From the NCBI GenBank assembly GCA_013812995.1, contig JACCSL010000391.1, positions 1 to 7,440 on the forward strand: a stretch of 7,440 nt of DNA, written 5' to 3'. Numbering within the stretch: the stretch's first letter is position 1; each line of letters starts with the position of its first letter. Position numbers and translations under genes: made by a program. A model generated the notes under the pieces. It was given only the letters and a program-made list of their open reading frames with translations, was not told the DNA's origin and did no database searches. The DNA comes from Ardenticatenales bacterium (GTDB lineage: Bacteria > Chloroflexota > Anaerolineae > Ardenticatenales > Ardenticatenaceae). Below, piece after piece: positions 1 to 6,456 of the stretch.

Positions 1-1
1 C

Positions 2-151
2 ACCACCATTCTCATTACCCATCGCCTCTCCCAGATTCGCCGCGCCGATAAGATCGTCGTGCTGCGCCGGGGCCGCGTCGCCGCCATCGGCACCCACGAG
101 GAATTGCTGGAACAATCGCAGCCCTACCGAGACATTTTCGCGAGATACTGA
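2..151 (+). CDS. ABC transporter ATP-binding domain, C-terminal end (partial)
   Basis: Only the last 49 residues are in the window, and the gene starts upstream. The visible part begins with the end of a Walker B/D-loop region and has the H-loop (switch) histidine in ITHRL, then [17 protein letters not shown] and IGTHEELLE, ending at TGA 149-151. This is the standard end of the nucleotide-binding domain of exporter-type ABC proteins (MsbA/MdlB-like, usually fused to a six-helix membrane domain). The domain hydrolyses ATP on the cytoplasmic face to power export. The substrate cannot be told from this fragment. The next gene starts 173 nt downstream past a hairpin-forming repeat, so co-transcription is uncertain. 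The family call is firm; the half-transporter versus full-transporter call is inference. Confidence 0.93.
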   Translation, partial: TTILITHRLSQIRRADKIVVLRRGRVAAIGTHEELLEQSQPYRDIFARY

Positions 152-160
152 ACCAAACGT

Positions 161-240
161 TTGGAGCGTTGAACCTGGGGGCTTAAATCGCCTCTCACAG
201 CTCTTTCGCCCCCAGGTGCAGCGCTCCAACGCTCCAACGC
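161..240. repeat. Imperfect inverted repeat with tandem GCTCCAAC octamers
   Basis: Positions 161-171 (TTGGAGCGTTG) are the exact reverse complement of 227-237, and 173-182 (ACCTGGGGGC) of 208-217. The transcript could therefore fold into a two-part stem with a 25-nt loop and a 9-nt bulge on the right arm. The bulge arises because the right arm holds an extra copy of the octamer GCTCCAAC (223-230 and 231-238). It begins 10 nt after the ABC gene stop. It may act as a transcript end or mRNA-stabilising hairpin, but no T-run follows, so it is not a typical intrinsic terminator. The same GCGTTGGAGC motif recurs at 3227-3368. Confidence 0.7.
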
Positions 241-270
241 TTGCCTGATTGCTTCCCGTCCCGCTACACT
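241..270 (+). promoter_or_regulatory. Possible sigma70-type promoter for the membrane-protein pair
   Basis: TTGCCT at 241-246 and TACACT at 265-270 are separated by 18 nt, giving partial matches to -35 (3/6) and -10 (4/6). The start point would fall near 277, about 48 nt before the ATG at 325. The position right after the repeat hairpin fits a new transcription unit. The match is weak and this is a guess from spacing. Confidence 0.3.
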
Positions 271-324
271 AATATAGCCCCTTGTCAACAGCAATTCTGC
301 CAAACGTGGAAAGAGCCCCCTTCG

Positions 325-993
325 ATGACAACCATCGCCGCATCCCTGACCACCGAGCGCTTCAAGACCATCATCGCCTTTCTCATCGCTCTCGTCAGCG
401 TGCTGGGCGCGCTGGTGGCGTGGCGTGCGGCCCAGGCCGACGATGCGACGGGCGATGCCGCCCTCGCAGGGCTGACCTCGACGCTCCATGTGGAGGAAAC
501 CCGCACCCGCGCGATGGGCACCCTCTACCAGAACTATCGGGGCTATGTGGCCCATCGCCTGTACAACGAGCTGAGCGAGCTTGAGGTTGCCGTGCTGCTC
601 ACGCGGCTGGAGATGCTGCCCCCCCAGGAGCGCGAGGCGCTGGCTGAGCTTCTTCTTGGCTTGGCTGCTTCGGACCGCGACTTTCTGCCGGAGCCCGCGC
701 CCCGCTACCTGGAGCCGGATGGCAGCTACAACATCCAGCGCGATTTTGGGGAGCACTGGGCAGAGGCCGCGCAGCACCAGGACCTCGACCCCGCGCGCCA
801 CTTTGCCGACTCCGAGCAGGCGCGCCGCAAGACCGAGCGGCTGGTGTCTATCCTCGTCGTGCTGGCCACCGCCTTCCTCTTTCTGACCCTCGCGGAGAGC
901 CTGGAGCATCGCGTCCGCTACCCGATGGCGCTGGTTGGGGTGATCCTCATGGTGGGCGGGGCCATCGCCGCGCTCGTCGTCGAACTCTCCTGA
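325..993 (+). CDS. Membrane protein of unknown function, three predicted helices
   Basis: The 222-residue product is not one I recognise. The ATG at 325 is chosen over the in-frame upstream start at 241 because GGAAAGAG (308-315) sits 9 nt before it and the helix then begins close to the N-terminus. Predicted layout: membrane helix at residues 13-33 (FLIALVSVLGALVAW), a polar, largely helical, acidic segment at 35-170 that should be outside, then two helices at 172-192 and 199-220 joined by a short charged turn (EHRVRY). No catalytic motif or cysteine pair is seen. The gene lies 30 nt upstream of the next one. It matches that protein's first ~205 residues in topology, in the repeated FLIALVSVLGALVA-type anchor and in the turn between the last helices. 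The two are probably diverged paralogues and may form a complex (inference). Confidence 0.85.
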   Translation: MTTIAASLTTERFKTIIAFLIALVSVLGALVAWRAAQADDATGDAALAGLTSTLHVEETRTRAMGTLYQNYRGYVAHRLYNELSELEVAVLLTRLEMLPPQEREALAELLLGLAASDRDFLPEPAPRYLEPDGSYNIQRDFGEHWAEAAQHQDLDPARHFADSEQARRKTERLVSILVVLATAFLFLTLAESLEHRVRYPMALVGVILMVGGAIAALVVELS

Positions 994-1023
994 TCTTGTC
1001 ACCTACGCTTCAAAGGAACACGC

Positions 1024-3219
1024 ATGAGTCGTCTCTCTGCTCTCTTTCCCTCCTTCAACCAGTTTGTGGCGGTCCTCATCGCGCTGGTCACCGTGCTGGT
1101 GGCGTTGGTCACGCTGCTCCAGACAGATGCCTCGGAGCGCACCAGCCAACATGAGCGCCAGGCGCAGCAGTTCGCCATCCAGGCAATGGGGCTGCGAACG
1201 CGCGAGAAAATCCAGGAAGATTTCGGCTACGATGCCATCACCACGCAATCCGAGTTGTACGGAGCCTTTGCCGTTGCGGAGACGCTGGGAGCGCAGCGTG
1301 CGCCAGGCTACGACGAGGCGCAGGCGCGCGTCAATGAGCTAGCCGAGTTTCTCCACTTTGACCCGACGAGCGTAATTGGCCCCGACCTCTACGGCTACGA
1401 TGTCGCGACGGGTGTCGCGCAGGCCGTGTTTCTCTCAGAGCATTATCTCGTGGAAATGACATTGGGGCAGGCATGGGATAGCAAGGGCAGTAGTTACATT
1501 CTTCATCTCACCCTGCTCGCGGTGTCGCTGGCGCTCTACGGGCTTGCCACCACCGTCGAGGGACATGGGCGCACGGTGTTCATGGTCACTGGCAGTGCCA
1601 TCGTCCTGCTGACGCTCTCCTGGGTAATCGGCGTCTATGCGGAGCCGCTGCCCACGGTTCCCTCGCCGCAGGCCATCGAGGCGTTCGCGCGGATGGACTA
1701 CGACGCGGCACTGACCGCCTCCCCGACCTATGCCAACGCGCTTCAGGCGCAGGGCAACCAGCGCCTTCTCGACGCGCAGACAGCGGCGCTCCTGGGCGAG
1801 CCAGCGGAGGTACCCGCGCTGTACGAGGCCGCGGCAGCGTCCTACCGTGCCGCCATCGCGGCCGGGCGCGAGGAGAACCAGATGTGGCTCGCGTTGGGCA
1901 GCGTCTCCTATCTGCTCGGTGACTTCGCGGCCGCCATCAACGCGGGGGAACGCGCCGTGGCCCTGGACCCCACCCGGCTCGCTGCGCGGCTCAACCTGGG
2001 GCTGGCACGGCTCGCCGCCGGGCAGCTAGACGCAGCGCGCGCAGAGTACGACGCCTCCATGCGTCTCGCCAGCCTGTCGGTTACCGTAGCAGCCCAGGGC
2101 CGTGCCCAGCCGCCCGCCTCCTTCTGGCTAACGTTGGAGGAGGCGCGCCGCGACTTGCGACTGCTGGAGGAGCGACTGACGGGCAACGAGGCTCTTTTTC
2201 TAGAGGCACCGCCTCTGACCGCTATCGCCGACCCGGCCACGATTCAGCCCGCTGCCAGGGCGCTGCACAACGCGCTGGGTGGCCTCGCGCTGGCGCTGGA
2301 ATACACCGGGCAGCCGCCGATAGGCGAGGTTACGGCGAGTGTCTCTCCCTTTACCTTGGAGGACGAGAGAGGAAGCACGGCGGAGACATTCCCCTATAGC
2401 ACTGAAAGTGTGACGGTTCGGTATCAACACGAGGGGATGCAAGAGGGTCAGAGCGTGCTCTGGCGGCTCTATGCCAGCGGCGAGGAACTCACCCAGCTGC
2501 GAAGCGTAGCGCCCTGGGAGGGCGAGGCGACGGGCGAGGCAACGCACCCGCTTTCTCTTGGCAATCGTGCGCTGGGCATCGGGCGCTACACCGTGGAACT
2601 TTACATTGATTATCACCTGCTCCAGCGTGGCAGCTTCACGATTGGCGACGAGGAGCCGGGGGCCGCCACGCCCTATTTTCTGGACGAGTTTTCCAACACC
2701 CAGGGCGACTGGCCGCGCCACTCGGACGATGCAGCCACCACAGACTACTACAACGAGGGCTACCGTATCACCGTGCAGGAGCCACAGTACGTCACCTGGG
2801 CACTTGCCCCGCAGCCGTTCGATGATGTCACCATCAAGGCCACGGCCACCGCGCTGGCTGGCCCGGAGGCGAACACCTTCGGGCTTATCTGCCACGCGCA
2901 GGACGATGACAACTTCTACTTTTTTGTGATTAGCAGCGCCGGGTACTTTGCCATCGGCAAGCACGAGGAGGGCGTGGAATCCCTCCTCAGTGGCGACACG
3001 CTCCTGCCCAGCGAACAGGTGCCACCGGGGCTCGACCTCTACCACCTGCGCGCGGACTGTGTGAGCGACACCCTGACCCTCTACGTCAACGAGGTGCAGG
3101 TTGCCCAGGTCGAAGACAGCACCTTCAGCGGTGGGCGCGTCGGCCTGATCGCGGGCACCCTCGACGAGCCGGGCACGGACATTCTCTTCGACCACTTCTC
3201 CGCCATCACCCCGGAGTGA
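1024..3219 (+). CDS. Large membrane-anchored surface protein: TPR-like, beta and concanavalin A-like domains
   Basis: The product has 731 residues. The ATG follows AAAGGAA at 1011-1017 with good spacing, 30 nt after the previous gene, so the two are likely co-transcribed. Order of parts: helix 12-33; outer segment 34-155; helix pair ~157-177 and 184-205; TPR-like helical repeats ~215-385, clearest at 284-351 (WLALGSVSYLLGDFAAAI, then AVALDP); an Ig-like beta region ~434-541; and a C-terminal beta-sandwich ~551-727. The last opens with FLDEFSNTQGDW and has LYHLRADCVSDTLTLYVNE and GRVGLIAG, typical of LamG/DUF1080-like concanavalin A folds. With the N-terminus inside, three helices place residues 206-731 outside the membrane. 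The role may be binding of carbohydrate or protein at the surface; no ligand can be named. Domain calls come from pattern recognition, with TPR and ConA-like the surer ones. Confidence 0.9.
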   Translation: MSRLSALFPSFNQFVAVLIALVTVLVALVTLLQTDASERTSQHERQAQQFAIQAMGLRTREKIQEDFGYDAITTQSELYGAFAVAETLGAQRAPGYDEAQARVNELAEFLHFDPTSVIGPDLYGYDVATGVAQAVFLSEHYLVEMTLGQAWDSKGSSYILHLTLLAVSLALYGLATTVEGHGRTVFMVTGSAIVLLTLSWVIGVYAEPLPTVPSPQAIEAFARMDYDAALTASPTYANALQAQGNQRLLDAQTAALLGEPAEVPALYEAAAASYRAAIAAGREENQMWLALGSVSYLLGDFAAAINAGERAVALDPTRLAARLNLGLARLAAGQLDAARAEYDASMRLASLSVTVAAQGRAQPPASFWLTLEEARRDLRLLEERLTGNEALFLEAPPLTAIADPATIQPAARALHNALGGLALALEYTGQPPIGEVTASVSPFTLEDERGSTAETFPYSTESVTVRYQHEGMQEGQSVLWRLYASGEELTQLRSVAPWEGEATGEATHPLSLGNRALGIGRYTVELYIDYHLLQRGSFTIGDEEPGAATPYFLDEFSNTQGDWPRHSDDAATTDYYNEGYRITVQEPQYVTWALAPQPFDDVTIKATATALAGPEANTFGLICHAQDDDNFYFFVISSAGYFAIGKHEEGVESLLSGDTLLPSEQVPPGLDLYHLRADCVSDTLTLYVNEVQVAQVEDSTFSGGRVGLIAGTLDEPGTDILFDHFSAITPE

Positions 3220-3226
3220 TGGCAAA

Positions 3227-3368
3227 GCGTTGGAGCGGGAGAGCGGACGGCTATCCTTCTCGCTTATCCCCTGACCTGCGTGCTACCAGACGCTCCTGGC
3301 TTTGTAGAGCCCTCGTCGCTGCTTATACTATCGTTGCTCCAACGCTCGCCGTTCCGCTCCAACGCTCC
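3227..3368. repeat. Dispersed GCGTTGGAGC repeat, inverted copies between convergent genes
   Basis: GCGTTGGAGCG occurs on the + strand at 3227-3237. Its reverse complement occurs at 3336-3345 (GCTCCAACGC) and 3355-3365 (CGCTCCAACGC, continuing TCC to 3368). The motif matches the octamer repeat at 161-240. The outer copies could pair across ~117 nt. The repeat occupies the end-to-end junction of the surface-protein gene and the epimerase gene and overlaps the last codons of the latter. Confidence 0.65.
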
Positions 3369-4358
3369 CTCGCTGAGCGGGTACGGGCCTTCCTCGAACT
3401 CGAACGGGCGCGCATGGTAGCCCTTGGCTCCCACCGCGCGGGCCAGCGCGCTGCGTGGCGCTTGCCCCGCCCTCAGCCGCTCAAGGACATAGCCGAAGTC
3501 GTAGCGAGGCTGCCAGCCTAGCACCTGCCGGGCGCGCTCATTGACATAAACACGATCAATGCTCGGGAACATCTTCCAGCCACGCCGCGCATAGTCCGCC
3601 ACATAGTCCGGGAAATGTCGTTGCACAATCAGGGGGGCGTTCATTCGCAGCTCGTGCAACTCGTCCTGAGAAAAGGGGGTGGTTGCGCTGATGATGTAGC
3701 GCCCAAAGCCGAGGGTGGCGGCCTTTTCCAGGGCGAGCAGGTGGGCACTCACCACATCTTCCAGTTCCACGCGCCGGTACAGATACTCGTTGGCCTTGAT
3801 GTTCTCGTCCGGGTAGCTTTCCCGCATCTCTTTCTGATCGTCTGCCTCGGGAAAGAAGCGCGAGGTTCTCAGGACGAGGCACGGGAGCCCTCGATTCCGA
3901 TAAAAGAGCTCGCATAGCTCTTCCGCCGCGCGCTTCGTCACGCCGTAGATATTCTTGGCAACGGGCGTCACGGATTCTGTGATCCAGGCAGCGGGAGCAC
4001 CGGCGGTGGGCGTCAGGGCATCCCCAAACGTGCTGGTCGTGCTCGTGAAGATGAAAGCTTTGACACTCTCGGCGGCCGCTGCCTCCAACAGGGTTAGCGT
4101 GCCCTTGATAGTCGTGTCGACGAACGCCTGCCGTGTGTGGGTGCCGACGTGAGGCTTGTGCAGGGTTGCCGTATGCAGCACGGCATCGACACCCTCCATG
4201 CACTGTCGCACGAACAGATGGTCAGTGATGGAGCCGACCCTGTTGGTGAAGGGCGACGCCAGGATATCGAGCGCAACCACCTCGTGCTCTGTGTTTTGCA
4301 GGGTGCGAACCAGCGCCTCACCCAGATGACCGGCACTGCCAGTGACCAGAATCCTCAT
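3264..4358 (-). CDS. NAD-dependent epimerase/dehydratase (extended SDR family)
   Basis: The 364-residue product is a Rossmann-fold nucleotide-sugar-type epimerase or dehydratase. Residues 6-13 (TGSAGHLG) give the GxxGxxG dinucleotide-binding motif, and D31 after the second strand suggests NAD(H). DAVLHTATLHKPH (58-70) is the strand and loop after the cofactor site, TSTTSTFG (105-112) carries the active-site Ser/Thr, and Y138 and K142 form the YxxxK catalytic pair. Substrate residues are not diagnostic, so a UDP-sugar epimerase, another sugar-nucleotide dehydratase or a small-molecule reductase are all possible. The start is the ATG at 4358, with GGGAGAG at 4375-4369. The fold seems to end near GPYPL (residue 328). 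Residues ~329-364 are a polar tail encoded inside the GCGTTGGAGC repeat and are probably not part of the enzyme. The gene is divergent from corA. Confidence 0.9.
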   Translation of the reverse strand: MRILVTGSAGHLGEALVRTLQNTEHEVVALDILASPFTNRVGSITDHLFVRQCMEGVDAVLHTATLHKPHVGTHTRQAFVDTTIKGTLTLLEAAAAESVKAFIFTSTTSTFGDALTPTAGAPAAWITESVTPVAKNIYGVTKRAAEELCELFYRNRGLPCLVLRTSRFFPEADDQKEMRESYPDENIKANEYLYRRVELEDVVSAHLLALEKAATLGFGRYIISATTPFSQDELHELRMNAPLIVQRHFPDYVADYARRGWKMFPSIDRVYVNERARQVLGWQPRYDFGYVLERLRAGQAPRSALARAVGAKGYHARPFEFEEGPYPLSEGALERNGERWSNDSISSDEGSTKPGASGSTQVRG

Positions 4359-4405
4359 GCGTGCCCAACTCTCCCTTCGACTGCCTGCACCGCTGATGAC
4401 AGAAC

Positions 4406-4433
4406 TTGCTTGCTATTCATGTGGGCCGATAAT
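4406..4433 (+). promoter_or_regulatory. Probable corA promoter with palindrome over the -10
   Basis: TTGCTT (4406-4411) and GATAAT (4428-4433, 5/6 to the -10 consensus) are 16 nt apart in the 109-nt gap between the divergent epimerase and corA genes. GGCCG at 4424-4428 and CGGCC at 4436-4440 form an inverted repeat around the -10 and could be a small operator. Neither is supported beyond sequence and position. Confidence 0.45.
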
Positions 4434-4467
4434 TCCGGCCTCTATTCATCTCACGGAAAAAACTCAT

Positions 4468-5430
4468 ATGATGTCTATCTCAGTGCGGCGGGGGTCGAAG
4501 TGGCTACCCGACGTTGATCCCACCACCCTGCACAGGTGGATCGACAAGAAAGAGGCGGTGTTGTGGGTCGATATTCAGGATCCCACAGAAGAGGAATTGC
4601 AATTGCTCGTGGCGCAATTTCATTTTCATCCGCTAGCGATAGAGGATGTACGTGACCGTCACCAACGCCCCAAGATCGAAGTCTATCCGGGCTATACCTT
4701 CATCGTCTTCTATGCTGTCGACTGGGACGACAAAGATAAACGTATCATCACTCAGGAGGTTGAACTATTCGTTGGCTCGAACTATGTCATCACCCTGCAC
4801 GAGGGGCCTGTGGTAGAGATCGACCGGACCCACATCCGCTGGGAGCAGAATGTCTCGACCATGAATCACAACCTCATCACGCTGCTCTACTCGCTTCTGG
4901 ATGCCATGCTGGATGATTATTTTCCAGTCCTGGATGAAATATCAGAGAGGATTGAGGTTCTGGAGCAGGCTGTCTTTGAGGAGTTTGACCCGGAGATTCT
5001 ACGAGACACCCTCGAACTGAAGCGTGACCTGCTGGGCCTGCGGCGCGTGGTTGGTCCGCACCGCGATGTTATCAATATTCTGCTGCGCGACGAGAGCGGC
5101 CTGCTGTCGGACGCAGCCCGCCCCTATCTCCAGGATCTTTACGACCACAGTCTGCGTATCATGGAAGCCACCGATACCTATCGGGATATGGTCACCAGCG
5201 TGACGGACGGATTTCTCGGGGTCCAGTCCAATAACATCAACGTTGTAATGCAGCGACTAACGGTGCTCAACCTCCTCTTTTTGCCTCTTGCCGTGCTGAC
5301 GGGCTTCTTCGGGATGAACTTTGAGCTGATTCCCTTTAATAGTCCCTACCTGCTCGCAGGCGCGCTGCTCGCGATGGTGATTTTCCCGGCGGGACTCTTT
5401 TTCTGGTTACGCCGTCTCGGTTGGGGCTGA
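4468..5430 (+). CDS. corA: CorA-family magnesium/cobalt transport protein
   Basis: The 320-residue product is a normal-length CorA. These are homopentameric inner-membrane channels that take up Mg2+ and sometimes Co2+ or Ni2+. The N-terminal cytoplasmic alpha/beta domain shows LWVDIQDPTEEEL and HPLAIEDVRDRHQRPKIEVY, followed by the long helical stalk. Two membrane helices close the protein (about 263-282 and 294-315). The signature GMN is at 282-284 (FFGMN) at the end of the first, with a basic tail WLRRLGWG. The start is taken at the ATG 4468 (a second ATG follows at 4471). The frame stays open back to 4342, but that would overlap the divergent epimerase start and add a segment lacking CorA features. 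Upstream there is only a weak ribosome site (ACGGAAAA). The last 24 nt overlap the convergent reductase gene. Confidence 0.95.
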   Translation: MMSISVRRGSKWLPDVDPTTLHRWIDKKEAVLWVDIQDPTEEELQLLVAQFHFHPLAIEDVRDRHQRPKIEVYPGYTFIVFYAVDWDDKDKRIITQEVELFVGSNYVITLHEGPVVEIDRTHIRWEQNVSTMNHNLITLLYSLLDAMLDDYFPVLDEISERIEVLEQAVFEEFDPEILRDTLELKRDLLGLRRVVGPHRDVINILLRDESGLLSDAARPYLQDLYDHSLRIMEATDTYRDMVTSVTDGFLGVQSNNINVVMQRLTVLNLLFLPLAVLTGFFGMNFELIPFNSPYLLAGALLAMVIFPAGLFFWLRRLGWG

Positions 5431-5979
5431 GAACTTTGCTTCCTTCGGGGCTGGTTTGTAGGTCAGCGCAACCACGCCGGAGCTGAAGGGCTTGCTCTCC
5501 GCCAGTTCCAGGGCGGTATGGCAGCCCTCTTTGAACAGCCGCTTGCCCTTCCCCAGGACCACGGGATAAACCAGGAGCCGGTACTCGTCGACCAGGTCAA
5601 GGTCCAGCAGGGTCTGGACAAACTCGCCGCTGCCGTAGAGCAAGATATTCTGGCCAGGCTGCTGTTTGAGACGCTTCACCTCTTCCGCGATGCTCCCTTT
5701 GATCCGGCTGGCGTTCCACTCCATCGTCTCCAGGGTTCTTGACGCCACGACCTTGGGAAGGCTGTTCATCCTGTCAGCAAAACCCTCTTCGTCCTGCATC
5801 TGGGGCCAGGCACTGGCAAATTCTTCATAGGTGACTCGTCCCAGGAGGAGCATATCGCTGCTAAAGAGTTCCTCGAATTTGAACTTGGCGATTTCGTCAT
5901 TCCAGTAGGGCGCGGTCCAGGCGGGCTCTTCCATGATACCATCCAGCGACACATACTCGGATACAATGACTTTTCTCAT
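5407..5979 (-). CDS. Dihydrofolate reductase-like protein (RibD C-terminal domain family)
   Basis: The 190-residue single-domain product belongs to the YyaP/YwjB-type reductases with the RibD C-terminal (DHFR-like) fold. Visible family motifs: VSEYVSLDGIMEEP near residues 7-19, LLLGRVTYEEFASAWP at 45-59, SRTLE around 80-84, ILLYGSGEFVQTLL at 112-125 (cofactor phosphate loop) and DEYRLLVYPVVLGKGKRLF at 131-149. Such proteins are thought to bind NADPH, but the physiological substrate of the stand-alone forms is mostly unknown. Classical folate reduction or riboflavin synthesis should not be assumed. The ATG at 5979 is preceded by AAAGGAGA with 6-nt spacing, a strong ribosome site. An in-frame TTG directly upstream is ignored. 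The gene runs tail to tail into corA with a 24-bp overlap. Confidence 0.93.
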   Translation of the reverse strand: MRKVIVSEYVSLDGIMEEPAWTAPYWNDEIAKFKFEELFSSDMLLLGRVTYEEFASAWPQMQDEEGFADRMNSLPKVVASRTLETMEWNASRIKGSIAEEVKRLKQQPGQNILLYGSGEFVQTLLDLDLVDEYRLLVYPVVLGKGKRLFKEGCHTALELAESKPFSSGVVALTYKPAPKEAKFSAPTETA

Positions 5980-6020
5980 CAACTTCTCCTTTGGGTTGGG
6001 TAGCTTCTCTGGCTGTCCAT

Positions 6021-6026
6021 ACTATA
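6021..6026 (-). promoter_or_regulatory. Possible -10 for the DHFR-like gene
   Basis: The minus strand reads TATAGT here, about 42 nt upstream of the ATG at 5979. No convincing -35 lies 16-18 nt further up, so this is only a candidate. It shares the intergenic region with the divergent phased-array promoter at 6071-6125. Confidence 0.22.
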
Positions 6027-6070
6027 CCGCTGCTGCGTCTATTCAGGGAGCTTTGGGGTAATTATCGCTT

Positions 6071-6125
6071 TGTCACCCGCTTGCTACCGCTTTTTGCCCC
6101 CCCTGTCACCTCCCCCCGCTATAAT
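6071..6125 (+). promoter_or_regulatory. Promoter with four 11-bp-phased direct repeats (PhoB/PhoP-box-like)
   Basis: Seven-base units start at 6071 (TGTCACC), 6082 (TGCTACC), 6093 (TTTGCCC, degenerate) and 6104 (TGTCACC), each exactly 11 bp after the last. A perfect -10, TATAAT, lies at 6120-6125, 9 nt after the final unit, and there is no good -35. Direct repeats on one face of the helix, ending about 10 nt before a -10 and replacing the -35, are the hallmark of OmpR/PhoB-family activators. Known cases are the E. coli pho box (CTGTCAT units) and the Streptomyces PHO box (GTTCACC units at 11 bp). The regulator and its signal are inferred. It would drive the 74-residue gene with a leader of about 80 nt. 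Confidence 0.55.
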
Positions 6126-6210
6126 TCAGCCAGGTTGACTTCTAAAGTTGGGAACACACAACTATACTCAAGCGAGCAGACCGACAAAACAATCTACCTG
6201 GGAGGCCCCT

Positions 6211-6435
6211 GTGCTCGATCCATTTGCGAAAAGACCTGATGATACGCCCACCACGCGACGCGATCGTTTCCTGGCGCGCTACCCGGAGCAGAGGCGCAAG
6301 ATGGAAGAAAATATCTCTAAGCAGCCTGTCTTCCTGCGCCCCTTCCTGCTCCTCTGGTTCAAGGCCCAAACCTGGAGGCTGGATATGCTCTACAAAAAGC
6401 TGCTGAAAGAACGAGACGAGTCGCCCGATAGGTAA
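6211..6435 (+). CDS. Small basic protein of unknown function (74 aa)
   Basis: I do not recognise this protein. The GTG at 6211 is chosen because GGGAGG (6200-6205) lies 5 nt before it. The frame continues open upstream to 6148, but with no ribosome site there. The product begins MLDPFAKRPDDTPTTRRD, is rich in Arg and Lys, and has one hydrophobic patch at residues 40-50 (VFLRPFLLLWF) flanked by charged helix-forming sequence (KAQTWRLDMLYKKLLKERDE). The patch is too short and interrupted for a clear membrane span and looks more like an amphipathic or peripheral-membrane helix. There are no cysteines and no zinc or DNA-binding motif. It sits directly behind the phased-repeat promoter and is followed by an intrinsic terminator, so it is probably monocistronic and regulated on its own. 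Codon use resembles its neighbours. Confidence 0.7.
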   Translation: MLDPFAKRPDDTPTTRRDRFLARYPEQRRKMEENISKQPVFLRPFLLLWFKAQTWRLDMLYKKLLKERDESPDR

Positions 6436-6456
6436 GCTATTTCCCGAACCCCTCGC

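Noticed and set aside
124..1002. Long open frame on the minus strand opposite the first membrane-protein gene
   Set aside because: It is the antisense of a gene with clear membrane helices and a ribosome site. Its translation is Arg/Gly/His-rich without domain features, an effect of GC-rich codon bias.
2200..3225. 341-codon minus-strand open frame opposite the large surface-protein gene
   Set aside because: The plus-strand reading shows TPR-like and concanavalin A-like patterns, while the antisense has none and no ribosome site.
3216..3521. 101-codon plus-strand open frame spanning the repeat and the epimerase 3' end
   Set aside because: It lies mostly antisense to the epimerase coding region, and its start overlaps the stop of the upstream gene. 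The composition is typical of a shadow frame.
4342..4467. N-terminal extension of CorA by 42 residues
   Set aside because: It would overlap the divergent epimerase start and the likely promoter, and the added residues do not resemble CorA N-termini.
6135..6168. TTGACT (6135) with TATACT (6163) as a promoter for the 74-aa gene
   Set aside because: The spacer is 22 nt, too long for sigma70. The TATAAT at 6120 behind the phased repeats is a better candidate.
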